A DNA stretch of 64,000 nucleotides from contig CM032118.1 of the NCBI GenBank assembly GCA_018894105.1, positions 35,754,690 through 35,818,689 on the forward strand. The letters run 5' to 3'. The stretch is from Jacaranda mimosifolia. Lineage: Eukaryota; Streptophyta; Magnoliopsida; Lamiales; Bignoniaceae. How positions within the stretch are numbered: position 1 is the stretch's first letter; the number at the start of each line of letters is the position of its first letter. A model generated the notes under the pieces. The model did no database searches, was not told where the DNA came from, and worked only from the letters and a program-made list of their open reading frames with translations. This document shows positions 24,430-36,010 of the stretch, piece after piece. Made by a program: the position numbers and the translations under genes.

Positions 24430-25345
24430 TTTCAATACCATATGAGGGAAATGAAATACAAATGTATAACGAACAAAATATAAATGGTGTTATGTTGAAG
24501 TACACTTCAATTCAATTGAAATCGAACAGTGAATTTGAGTACAATATGATGGAAATGAAGTACAAATATAGAAAAAATAAAGTATAAATGGTGTTATGTT
24601 GAAATACACTTCAATTAAATTGAAATTAGGTAGTGAATTTAAGTACAATATGATGGAAATGAAGTATAAATATAGAACAAATAAAGTATAAATGGTATTA
24701 TATTGAAATACAGTTCAATTAAATTGAAATCGAGCAGTGAATTTGAGTGCAATATGAGGAAAATGAAGTACAAACGTAGAACAAACAAAGTATAAATATT
24801 GTTATGTTGAAGTACAGTTCAATTAAATTGAAATCGGATAGTGAATTTGAGTATAATATGATGAAAATGAAGTACAAACGTAGAACAAACAAAGTATAAA
24901 TGGTATTATGTTGAAGTACACTTCAATTAAATTGAAGTTGGACAGTGAATTTGAGTACAATATGATATAAATGAAGTACAAACGTAGAACAAACAAAATA
25001 TAAATGGTGTTATGTTGAAGTACACTTCAACTAAATTGAAATCGAACAGTGAATTTGAGTACAATATAATATAAATGAAGTACATATATGGAACAAACAA
25101 AGTATAAATGGTATTATGTTAAAGTACACTTCAATTCAATTGAAATCGGATAGTGAATTTGAGTACAATATGATGAAAATGTAGTACAAACGTAGAATAA
25201 ACAAAGTATAAATGGTGTTATGTTGAAGTACACTTCAATTCAATTGAAATCGGATAGTGAATTTGAGTATAATATGATGAAAATGTAGTACAAACGTAGA
25301 ACAAATAAAGTATAAATGGTGTTATGTTGAGGTACACTTATTGTA
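24430..25345 (-). repeat. Array 2 of element B
   Basis: Roughly 104-bp units ('GTTATGTTGAAGTACACTTC', 'GAATTTGAGTACAATATGAT', 'GAAGTACAAACGTAGAAC', 'AAAGTATAAATGG') are the inverse of array 2 in A. Spacing of AGTAYA inside a unit is 22 bp. Confidence 0.9.
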
Positions 25346-26370
25346 ATTGAATAATTAGTCTCCAATAATTGTAGTGATAGTCAAGTACAATATTTTGAGA
25401 TTATCGGATCAGATGAAGTACGTATTTGTACGGGTTATAGGGTGGATATTATTGTCAAATGCTCATTTGTTTATATCTTTGAAAGCATAAGTATTCTTTA
25501 CATTACTGCGATTGATAACATTCATTCGTTGAATATTAGTGGTTAACACTTTAAAACTTTAATATTATTTTATTCATATAATAAATATTACACACATTTT
25601 TAGAGTTTGGTTATTAATTACTGAGACTTAAAAGCAAATCATGGAACAAATTTCAATTCAACAATATTAGTAAAAATATTAAGAAATGGAGTACATAATG
25701 GCTGAAATGAAATACAAATATCGTGAAATCAAGTATAAATATTTCAGATTGAGGTACGAAAGCGCTGATATCTTGGACAACATCCATTTGCTAACTTCCA
25801 CGCTAAACAAGTACATTGTTGCCAAAAAGAAGTACAAATGTCATGAAATCAAGTACAATTCTACCAAATTGGGGTACAAAAAAACTGATATCCCGGACAA
25901 CATACAAAAATGCCAATTTCACACTAAATCAAATACATAATTACCGAAAATGAAGTACAATTGTTATGAAATCAAGTATAATTCTCCCAGATTATGGTGC
26001 AAAATAACTGATATCTCCGACAACATACAAAAATGCCAATTTCACGCTAAATCAAATACATAATTGCCGAAATAAAGTATAATTATCATGACACCAAGTA
26101 TAGTTGTCCCAGATTAGGGTACAAAATAATTGATATGTCGGACAATATACAAAAATGCCAATTTCACGCTAAATCAAATACATAATTGCCGAAATAAAGT
26201 ATAATTGTCATGACACCAAGTATAGTTGTCCCAGATTAGGGTACAAAATAATTGATATGTCGGACAATATACAAAAATGCCAATTTCACCCTAAATCAAG
26301 TACATGATTACCGAAATAAAGTACAAATGTCATGAAATCAAGTATAAATCTCCTAGATTAAGGTACAAAA
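25346..26370 (-). repeat. Non-coding segment and array 2-type variant repeats of B
   Basis: The sequence at 25346-25680 is unique AT-rich DNA in which I recognise nothing. From about 25690 variant units occur ('GAAATCAAGTATAAAT', 'AAATGCCAATTTCACGCTAA'), corresponding to 10390-10520 in A, with AGTAYA motifs about 21 bp apart. Two nearly identical ~120-bp units sit at 26035-26160 and 26160-26285. Confidence 0.7.
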
Positions 26371-26375
26371 TTTAG

Positions 26376-26664
26376 CTAGATTATTGATTCTTTGCAGGTT
26401 CGACGATTATGCCCTGTTCTACCACACCTTTTACACTTAATTACACGTTTCTCAATTTGTGATGGAATCCTTTGTGTCCTTCTATGCCCAGGTTGAGATC
26501 GGCAATCAGGTGCATTAATGACGCCATCATCATCTAGAAGGAGCATATGCATATCATACGTAGGAATGGTGTTTATCACTGCTTGGTATGCTTGTTGATA
26601 CATCTTAACTCGGTAATATTGATCGGTAAAGTTATATGATAAAAGTGACTTTAACTCGAGAGTA
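26376..26664 (-). pseudogene. MULE transposase C-terminal fragment in element B
   Basis: It matches 10100-10388 of element A. The end is better preserved here: an intact CCHC zinc knuckle (CKRCGRTGHNRRTC) followed by KESI and a stop. It abuts array 1 directly at about 26665, so the catalytic core (equivalent to A 8470-10100) is deleted. Confidence 0.85.
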
Positions 26665-28075
26665 CAAGTTTTGATAAAATAAAGTAAAATTTCGGAACAC
26701 TTGAAGTATAGAACTTCAATGAATATAGTATAAGTTTAGATAAAATGAAGTATAATTTCAAAAAATAGAAATACAATTTTTTATAAAGTGAAGTACAATT
26801 TCAGAACACTTGAAGTATAAAACCTTAGCAATTGCAACACAATTTTTGAATAATCCATTAGTAAAATACTTGAAACTTAAATAATAGATTCAGATAACTG
26901 AAGTACAAGTTTGGAACACTTGAAGTATAGAACTTCAATGAATAGAGTACATGCTTAGGTAAAATGAAGTATAATTTTAAAAAATAAAAGTACAATTTTA
27001 GATAAAGTGAAGTACAATTTTAGAACACCTGAAGTATAAAACCTTAGTAATTGCGGTATAATTTTTGAATAATTCATTAGTAGAACACTTGAAACTTAAA
27101 TAATAGATTCAAATAACTGAAGTATAAGTTTAGATAAAATAAAGTACAATTTCGAAACACTTGAAGTATATAACTTCAATAAATAGAGTAAATGTTTATG
27201 TAAAATGAAGTATAATTTCAGAAAATAAAAGTAAAATTTTATATAAAAAGAAGTACAATTTTAGAACACTTGAAGTATAAATCCTTAGCAATTGCAATAT
27301 GATTTTGGATAATCCATTAGTAGAACACTTGAAGTATAAAATTTAAATAATAGATTCAGATAATTGAAGTACAAGTTTAAATAAAATGAAGTACAATTTC
27401 AGAACACTTGAAGTATAGAACTTCAATGAATAGAGTACATGTTTAGGTAAAACAATGTATGAAATGAAGTATAATTTCAAAAAATAGAAGTACAATTTTA
27501 GATAAAGTGAAGTACAATTTCAAAACACTTGAAGTATAAAACTTTAGCAATTGCAGTACAATTTTTGGATAACCCATTAGTAAAACACTTTAAACTTAAA
27601 TAATAGATTCAAATAACTAAAATATAAGTTTAGATAAAATGAAGTACAATTTCGAAACACTTGAAGTATAGAACTTGAATGAATAAGTACATGTTTAGAT
27701 AAAATTAAGTACAAAAGAAAGTATAATTTCAGAAAATAAAAGTACAATTTCAGAACGCTTGAAGTATAAAGCCCTAGCAACTGCAGTATATTTTGGTTAA
27801 TTGATAAATATAACACTTAAAGTATATAACTTCAATAAATATATTACAATTTTTGATAAAATGAAGTATAATTTCAAAAAATCAAAAGAATAATTTTATA
27901 TAAAAGACGTATAGTTTCGGAACACTTCAAGTATAAACTACTAGAAGTTGTAGTACAATTTTGGATAATCCATTAATAGAACACTTGAAGTATAAAACTT
28001 ACATAATAGAGTACAATTTCAAAACACTTCAAGTACAAAACTTTACAAACTATAGTACAGTTTAGATTATGTAGA
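26665..28075 (-). repeat. Array 1 of element B
   Basis: Reverse complement of array 1 in A ('TTCAGAACACTTGAAGTATA', 'CAATTTTAGATAAAGTGAAG', 'GATTCAGATAACTGAAGTAC'). AGTAYA motifs are at 22-bp steps with the same longer gaps. It is shorter than in A. Confidence 0.9.
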
Positions 28076-28079
28076 AGTA

Positions 28080-28352
28080 TTACATTAAACCATCACTGCT
28101 CTTCTTTGCACTGCTGCTTAATTCATCCTTTCGGTTTACCAGGATGTCAACAACGTTCATCTTCAATGTCAAATGAAGTAAGACCATATTCATGACACCG
28201 TCATCATCAGTCAAACGCATGTACAATTTTTGATGTGGAGCTATGTATTGTAAACTGAAGTATTCGGCGTTGATTTCACTCCATTTTCTTGCGAGATTAA
28301 TGTATATGTCCATTAACTTGATTGAACACTCCTACTTCACTACTAGTTGACA
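28080..28352 (-). pseudogene. PB1-like first exon of the MULE transposase in element B, deleted
   Basis: The minus-strand start MSTSSE.GVFNQV is followed by an internal deletion of roughly 75 bases that shifts the frame. The rest (YINLARKWSEINAEYFSLQ ... LVNRKDELSSSAKKSSDGL) resumes in another frame. It is 75-85% identical by eye to 6155-6490. Confidence 0.8.
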
Positions 28353-28763
28353 TTGTCAGAAAAATATAAGAAACTCAGAAGCAACTGAGAAGAAACTGAG
28401 AAGAAGAAGAAACCCGAAAATGCTGAAAATAAAAAGAGAAGAAGACAATGCAGCTATCGGGATGGTGGTTTTTGGTTCTAACGTTATTCTCATTCCTATC
28501 GTGGAGCTTGTTGCGTTTTTTCTGTTCTTTCTGTTTTTGGTATGATAGGGTTTACTGTTTGCTTGTCCAGATGAAGAAGAAGTGAGAAAAAATTAATGAA
28601 AAATATTATACTTAAGGGCATTTTTGTCAAATCAAGTGAGTGGGGAGTGATATCTAAACTTTTAACAGAACTAAGGAGTTTTTTCTAACAAAAATCAAGT
28701 GGGGACTGATTACAAAAGTTGAAAGTGTGTTTGGTACTTTTAAATAAGTCTCCCTTAATTAAA

Positions 28764-30280
28764 TAGTTTATTAGTTATATTTAATATTTAAAATATTAAT
28801 TACATATTATATTTATTCATTTAATAAATAATTTAAGATGTTTTAATTTGATATAGTAAATAAATTAATCTTCTTTAAAAAAATTAATCTTCATTAAATA
28901 TTAATATTCACATTTATTTCAAATTATTATAAAAAAATAATTATAGTGTGATATTTATTTAATAATATATTAAGTTTAATAAATTATAATTAATACACTT
29001 AAAATAATTATCAAGAAAATTATAAGATTAATTATTTCTTTTATTGTTACTAAGTAATTTATTTATGAAATAATGTATTAATTAAATAATGAGTTAAAGT
29101 AAATAAACAACTTATTAAATTAACTAAATTTATTTATTTAATTATTTAAATAACTTATTATGTATATATTCATTATGTTTCATATTTCACGTATGATTAA
29201 ATCCTACACTTATTTGTTTAATAAATAATTTAAGATGAATTAGTTTCATATAATATAAAATTATTTATTTTTTTAATTTGATGAATCGTTATTAAGTCTT
29301 ATATAAATATATATATATTATTTAAATGAATAACTAAATTTTATTTATACATAAATTTTAAATAATAAATAATTAAATAATTATATTTTAAGAATAAACA
29401 ATAATTAATTTATAATTAATGTACAATAATTAATTTTTAAATAAGCCGATATCAACAATTAGTATATAATTACGATATTAGCTTATATTTATAATTAAGA
29501 TATAATTATAACTTTATAAATAATTAATATTTATACTGATAAAAAAATAATTAATATTTATTAATAAGTTCATAATAATATAAATTTTAAAACAAAGCAC
29601 AAATTGAATTAATTACATATCATTTTATTAAAAAAATATATCAATTATTACATATATATATACACACACATCATCCAACTATAAATATATATACATATAT
29701 ATATATAATCTATTACTTAAAAAAATCACTTTTACCCTACAAACTCAATAAAAAAGTAATTAATTTGACATCAACAGTAAAGTTTGTCTCTCCTCAAAAT
29801 ATAAAGAAGCAAACAACTCATTCTCAAATTATTTTTCATATTTCCCCAAAACAAAAAGAAACGTTTGGCACATTCTCCAAATTTTCTCCCAAAAACCCAT
29901 TCCCCCAAAAAAATTTTAGAAAATAGCCAAAATATAGGAACACAAGCCCTAAACAAACATACATCACATTCCCCAACACAAATTTCATATTCCCCAACTC
30001 CACTCCCAAAACTCATTCTCCCAAAATATATAATCCAAAACACATAATTCATATCCAAACATTACCTAAATTACTTGAATAGTGCTTTTGAGGTCTTTTT
30101 CTCATAAGCTACTAGCTAGTAGAATACTGTTACATGTTCTTCTTTTCAGTTTACATTCTCTTAAAAGCCACTGATTATATCTAGAGAATATCAACACAAA
30201 CCAAAAATAAAATCAAAATAAAGGAAAAAAGGAAGAGAAAAAAAATGAAAAAGTTATCTAGCCAAAAGAAATGTCTAGTC
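28764..30280. other. AT-rich intergenic DNA with MITE remnant
   Basis: 28764-29690 is extremely AT-rich with TA-rich microsatellites; I see nothing in it. 29700-30070 resembles a Tourist-like MITE family seen also at 21420, 33860 and 61695: its right end 'CCAAACATTACC|TAA' fits a PIF/Harbinger end with a TAA site, but the left end is not found. The frames at 29771-30058 are non-coding. 30080-30280 is the 3' flank of the methyltransferase gene. Confidence 0.5.
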
Positions 30281-32008
30281 TTATTTTTTAGATAATAGAA
30301 CAAGTACAGGAGCTAATGGCCGGTTTAACATTTGGAGTTTGCAGCAGATCCAATTGTCAACAGGTAATTCAGCTGCAAAAGACTGAACTATATCGCACTC
30401 CTCTCTACCAGGAATAAAAACATCGTAAGTTTATCAGTGGAAAAAACCTGAAACCTACGAAATAACAGTGATTGAACGTAAAAATAACTGGTATGCATAT
30501 TTGTGCCAGAGGATCATAATCAATAAAAATAAACCACCAAAAATAATAATAAGTGGTGGCATAATGTTACCTTCCACCAGAATGCCCCAGATAGGCCAAC
30601 ACACTGATGAGACCTCCAGGTGCAAGTATTCTTTTGGCAGCCTCTAATGCAAGTAACGTCGTTTCTGACTCAGTTTTAATCTTTTTGTCGCCTCCTGGAA
30701 GGTAACCCAAATTGAATGCAACCAACCTAAAAAAGATGAGAAATGTGAAGGTGGTTGAGAGCCTTTCTTGACACCATACAGGGTCTTCCAGTTGACTTCT
30801 AAAGCAGTCAACCATTTATATTTGGCTACACATACAATACCTCACAGCACCACCGCTGGGAACAACTTCTTCCATTTTAGTATGACACATAGCATAAAGT
30901 TCTACAAGCTCTCTCTGCATTGCCACAACAAGAAACTACATCAACATTGTACAAAAATTCAGAAACTTGGCTTATGAAGAAACAGAGACAAGAAAGAGGT
31001 AGCTTGTTTAAGATGATGATATTTCAGAAAAAGATAAGAAGCACAAACGTTATTTCAACACTAATGATTACAGCTCAACCGAAGCATATGTTTTAGGCAA
31101 CAGGAGCAAAATCAATAACTAGCAATTTACACAGGATATACAAGGGAAGAGACTTGGAAGCATTCTCACTCGAGTAAATAACAGTATTTTGTTTCCTATG
31201 AAGATATATGCGTAGCTAGATAAAAATTAACTTGCCAAGTAGTTCCAAAGAACAACCTGTTTATGACTCTTTGGCATCGGTTGAACTCTTTTAAGTTTTT
31301 AAGCATGGATCATTCACCTACTATAGCATCAATAAAAAAAGTAGTGCATGTGGACATGGCCCAAATACAAGTATGCATAATTGAATTGCCTTATCCAGAT
31401 AATGCATTTTGAGGTCAAATAAGGTTGAAGTTCTGGATGAACTTTCCCTATGACTTAGATTAGAATGCAATAAAATTAGCTAATGATATAGAGATGCAGT
31501 CCTCTACTAAGTAGAGAGACAGAAAATTATTAAAAATTTACTATTATAACCACATCATGCACACAGAATTATATTTTATCAGCCAGGCTATATGCAAAAA
31601 CAGCAGCACCTCATCAACACCGACAGATCGATCCAGCAAAGACAAAGTACTTTCTAAAGCATCTTTTTGCAGGTCCATTGCATATACACGACCTCTGCGG
31701 GTATTATCAGAAATTAATTTTAGCATAGCTAGGGTGTCATATCCATTTCCACAAGTGGCATCAATAACCAGGTCCCCTTTCCGGACAGCATTCTTCCACA
31801 CCCTAATGTAATAACAGTAACTAAAGTCAGTAAGATCACTACTCACCAGTACCAATCCGATAATAGTAATAATTAAAAAAAAAGGGGGGAAATTTATTGG
31901 GTTTGCAGTTGTCAATCATTTGGTGGTCAATAAATACCTACGCGTGAGCAACTTCGGTGGCCTTTTTCTTCCCGAATATGTATCCTGTCATCATATCTTC
32001 CAGTCCTG

Positions 32009-32040
<32 letters not shown>

Positions 32041-32413
32041 CATACAATATAACTAAAAAGATGCAAACTAAAAGGAAAAAATGAAAATGGAGGTCATACT
32101 CAAGCAAATAACACAACATTGTACAACCTGTTTGGTGGTGAAATTAACTAAATTGTAGCGAACCTGAGAAGGGGGATTCATTGTGCTTGGTAAATGAATT
32201 GGAAGAGGGAACTTCAACTTGCGCGGCAACGGCGTCCTGTTGAGAGACGGAATGCATGAAATTTGATGCTTTTCTAGAGGTTGAGCACAATTTCGACGAA
32301 AGTAATGATGGTGGTGGTGGCGGCGCGGAGAAGAATTTAAGGTTCTTTTGTAATTTAGTGATTATGCGGGTCAGTAAAATGTATGAATTTGGGTAGACTC
32401 CCGTGAAAGCCAT
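30281..32413 (-). CDS. tRNA mnm5s2U34 methyltransferase-like protein (YtqB/MnmM family), 6 exons
   Basis: Exons on the minus strand are 32164-32413, 31942-32005, 31610-31802, 30841-30914, 30571-30726 and 30281-30404. All have GT..AG borders and phases that fit, giving 286 aa. The first ~85 residues are Ser/Ala/Lys-rich with few acids, like a transit peptide. The conserved domain starts [18 protein letters not shown], then [20 protein letters not shown] (SAM-binding motif I), AMDLQKDAL, and [14 protein letters not shown] (family signature), ending [15 protein letters not shown]. This matches the SAM-dependent family (PF06962) whose bacterial and plant members methylate the aminomethyl group of U34 in tRNA; plant members are predicted plastidial. 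Function and location are inferred from the family. A dead duplicate lies at 1380-3886. Confidence 0.9.
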
Positions 32414-32419
32414 TGCTGC

Positions 32420-33280
32420 ACTCTGCAGGTTCCAGACCTAATCAGTAATCTCCACCAAGTGAATAATTATTTCAGTTGGACACAGTTTTGGCAAGAAATT
32501 TGTCCTCAAAGGAATGAGGATAATAGGTACACGTCACACGTGGACTGCTCTGTTTCTTCGTATTAATTAGGGTTGTGACGAGGAATTGGAGCAAAAAGCA
32601 CCAAAATTTGAATTTCATTCGACTTTGCATTTTTACAGAATAAATCTTTATTTTTTTAAAGAAAAAATACTTGATTGTAATTGAATAATCAAATAAAATA
32701 AATATAAGAAACATTTATTTCTCAGTATTTCTCTTACTAAATTTCCATGATTAGGACTAATTCATGTGTAATTGATTCACTTTTTTTTGCTTAAAATCAC
32801 AATCTGTAATCATTTTAAGCCTTCAATTCCTTTTGCTGAAAATTTTGTAGTTTTTTTATTCGAGTTCTTGTTAACTGCAAATAAATAGTGAGTGTAGTGA
32901 CATAGAAAAAATGTATGATTGTTTAAATATTCAGGAATTTATTGTTTCAAAGATGTTCGTACCCGTCTTAATAGTACTGAAATGATTTCTTTTTTTTTTT
33001 TGACATGATTAATGAATTGGTGTTTCTTTTTTTAAATAGAATAGAATAAAATAAAATAGTCCATCAATAGAGCAGAAATTCTATCTATAAGTGTCAAAGG
33101 GAGGAATCCCCATTTGAGGCAACCAACACGCCCCCTAGCTATAAGTACTAAATTGGAGAAGTAAATCAATTACATATATTATTAAATAATAAATATGATT
33201 TTTTTATAACAATCTATAATTAACTAAAAATTGCTAAGAAAATTGATGAAATCCACATTAGAATGAAATTTAAATCTAAG
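32420..33280. other. Upstream region of the methyltransferase gene, no gene seen
   Basis: The first ~150 bases should hold the 5' UTR and promoter; no clear TATA box was picked. The rest is AT-rich. The frame at 32472-32714 (minus) has no recognisable product. Confidence 0.5.
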
Positions 33281-34500
33281 ATATTGTCATCTGGGTCACA
33301 ATTAAACAACATCGATGATCGGACTTCATCAAGCACCAGGCTGCTTTGTGGGAACTAGCCTGATGCAGTGCCCTCAAGTCTACGAAGCCCAAGTCCCTTC
33401 CCCCGGGCTCTGAGACCCAACTCACAGCTTGGAACAGGCGGGCCAACAATTAGAACTTGGACCCAGTAAATTAAGTCAGTCCAATGCTCTCCCACCTTTA
33501 ATAATGCCCTCACTTGAGTTGCAAGCCTGCGTTTCCAACGAACAACAGACCTTCATCGCAAACTTGTGTTGCTTTTTCCCGTGTGGGATAAGAAGAAAAA
33601 ACAACAAGTGTTGGTAATTTTGGGCTCATTTATTTATAAATCCCTAGTACATTCCCCAACTCTTAAAATTTAAACAAATAAACAATATACATTCTTCAAT
33701 CTCATTTTCAAAATACAAAATCAATTCTCCAAAATACCCTTGTTATTCACACTCTAATACATTCCTCAATACTAACAACTTATTATAAATTGTCCCCTTT
33801 ACATTATATATACGCATACTACAACTCATTCAATCTATATATACATATATAAATACTTTTAAAATATTCATTTCACCCTACCAACTCAATCAAAAAGTTA
33901 TTGATGTAACATTTTATTCTTTCTTAAAATACAAACAAATAAATAATTTTCTCTCAATCCATTCTCTACCGACCACCTAAAACACAAACAAACAACCATC
34001 ACATTCCCCAACCCCACTTTCCAAAAACCATTTTGACAAATTTTTTTAACAAAATACTCCCAAAAAAAAAAAAAAAAATTGATCTTTGTTTCAGAATTCA
34101 GAAGTGCCAGAAGTTTCTTATGATGCCCAAACCACAATGCCAATCAATTGATCAGTTTTCTAATGTGGGTGTGAGCAGAGACGCAACATTTTGATAAAAT
34201 TTCTTTGATTCATAGGTACATTTGCCTCCCCCACACGCCACGGCTCCTCTTATATATAGAATTTTATAATAAATTTTAGTTTGTATATATTTAATTACTT
34301 AGTAATATTTTTTATTAATTCTTTATTTATTTTAATTTTAAAATGTTTAAAGCAAATTTTTAGACCCATATTTTTAATTAAATAATTCACAATTAGATTG
34401 CCCATTAAGACACTTTTGTTTTATTGGTGTGAGAACATATTTATAGGGATTTAGCCAAAGAAAATCTTTATAAGTTTATAGGAACTCATAAAATAATTAA
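33281..34500. other. Intergenic DNA with a GC-richer island and MITE remnant
   Basis: 33290-33610 is less AT-rich ('CCCTTCCCCCGGGCTCTGAG', 'AACAGGCGGGCCAAC') and may be an old retroelement piece; no domain can be read. 33620-34070 has the same 'CAAACAAACAACCATCACATTCCCC'-like sequence as 29930-30000, a Tourist-like MITE remnant. 34080-34500 is AT-rich with nothing recognised. Confidence 0.4.
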
Positions 34501-34526
34501 AATCTCTCCATTTTGACTCAACGAGA

Positions 34527-34850
34527 TTGAAGCAAAGAGACAAAATAATTATGAGCAAACTTAATACCATCGATTCGTTTTTCAAGAAAAAAACTAATAA
34601 TAATACAAGAGTTAGTGAATTATCTTCTACTCTGTCATCAACAATTCAATTCAGCAATAAAGAATGCCATCAATCTAAAATTCCAAGAGTGGAAAAAGAT
34701 GTTGATGTTTTTTATTAGAAAAAGATTTGGAAAAACGCTTACCAGTTTGGCAATATGATATTGACGAAAGGGACAAAGTTCGTAGATTTTATATACAAAG
34801 TGGACCATATCAGTCTGTTCTTACTGATATGAAAGAACATCGTACTTAAT
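34527..34850 (+). pseudogene. TTF-type zinc finger / hAT-related protein fragment
   Basis: A 63-aa opening (MSKLNTIDSFFKKKTNNN) ends at a stop. One base out of frame it continues EKDLEKRLPVWQYDIDERD, KVRRFYIQSGPYQ. This 'N-terminal SFFK..., then ..R..Y..xGPYQ' arrangement is typical of the start of plant 'TTF-type zinc finger protein with HAT dimerisation domain' genes, many of which derive from hAT transposons. Only the N-terminal part is present and it is frameshifted near 34715. Assignment is by motif memory. Confidence 0.55.
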
Positions 34851-35570
34851 TTTGATGATATGTATTTTAAATTTATAGATTATAAAATTTATATTTTAAT
34901 TTTTATGTTTTATAATTTTCGCCCCAAAGTCTTAGCTGTGGATCCATCCTGGGTGTAAGGTTGAGATTGAGACAATATTTGGTTAAAAGGTTCAAGAAAG
35001 AAGAGATGGATTCTCCCCCAGAAAAACCAAACTATTCATCACCCCCACTAGAGGATGCTGCCACTAATTCCAGAATCCATGACTTCTTTTGAGTTACAAA
35101 AAGGAAAGAGTACTCAAACTTGTAAATAAGTTGGATTTGTGCAAGCAAAAGGAGAATGGGCACACACCAACTGGGAGATCAACAGAGAACAACCCATGAA
35201 AAAAGCTTTCAAGAAATTACCCATACCTTTAAACAATAGACTTGTGATCCATCTGTAGTAGAACAAAACAGTTGTCTTCTTTTCTTTTGTGTTTATTGCT
35301 CGGGGCAAAAGCTTTGGGTGGAGAACTGGACAGGCTGAATAAAGGGTTGTTCTCGGTCGGTCTGTTTACCCCTTTTCATTTAGATAGATTCAAGGTTTGG
35401 AAGTGGGAAAAAGAGAAGAAGTCAGCGTGTAAATAAGCTTATAAGTGGTGGCTCTGAAAGAGAGGCAGCTGAAGTTAAACGAGGTTCTTCTTATCCCACA
35501 TTGGAGAAAGGCAGAGCATATGACAAATTAATAATTTGTAAACGAAAATAGGACGCTGGCTGAGCCTGGT
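34851..35570. other. Intergenic DNA, nothing firm
   Basis: The frame at 35114-35308 (minus) encodes a hydrophobic stretch but matches nothing I know. 35090-35130 ('CTTGTAAATAAGTTGG') resembles 3905-3925 beside the pseudogene, so this too may be part of the duplicated block. Confidence 0.4.
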
Positions 35571-36010
35571 AACTCTGGCTTGTGACTCGAGTGAGGGCAT
35601 TAAGGTGGCTGGATAGTTTGGCTAGTCTTATTTGCAGGGTCCAACTTGCTACGTTGCTGACCTGCCCCTTCCAAGCGGGGAGTTAGGTCTTGGGGTTCAG
35701 GCGAAGGCTTGGGTCACATGGTCTTTAGAGAGGAGGGCACCGCGTCAGGCAGGTTTCACAGAGAGCAGCGATGACCTCCCACTCTTTGCAGTGGAAGGAT
35801 AACGGGTCGGTGCTTCTTGGGTCGGCTCTAATTGGACAGCTACCTTTCTGGGCTTCTTAATAATAAACTGGTTTTCGGTTTTTAATGGGCCATTCTGATT
35901 TCAAATTAAATGATCCGCCAGTTATTGAATAAAGCACCTTACTTACCTTTTTGTTTCTGTGACATTGGATGAGACGAGACGAGACGAGACGAGACGATAC
36001 CAGAAGCAAT
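35571..36010. repeat. Second copy of the 4560-4900 / 1-1030 repeat block
   Basis: It has the same order of landmarks as 4589-4907, then 'TAATTGGACAGCTACCTTTCTGGGCT' as in 481-535, then a run of GAGAC pentamers at 35971-35994 and 'CAGAAGCAATTACTCTCTC', comparable with 655-680. It is upstream of the intact methyltransferase gene, in line with a segmental duplication of the region. The frame starting 35969 owes its start to the GAGAC run; I do not recognise a product. Confidence 0.6.

Larger units (their letters stand above)
21994..28754 (-). mobile_element. Element B: inverted, internally deleted relative of element A
   Basis: It is flanked by the 9-bp direct repeat TTAATTAAA at 21985-21993 and 28755-28763. 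Its left end (CGGTTAATTAGAAAAAAATCC) matches the right end of A, and its right end matches the left end of A, so it lies in reverse orientation. It keeps exon 1 of the Ulp1-like gene, arrays 4, 2 and 1, the transposase C-terminus and part of the PB1-like exon. It lacks the transposase catalytic core and all Ulp1 catalytic exons. It must have been moved by a transposase supplied elsewhere. Confidence 0.9.

Noticed and set aside
35114..35308. 64-aa hydrophobic frame upstream of the methyltransferase gene
   Set aside because: No family recognised and no splice context; length is within chance for this composition.
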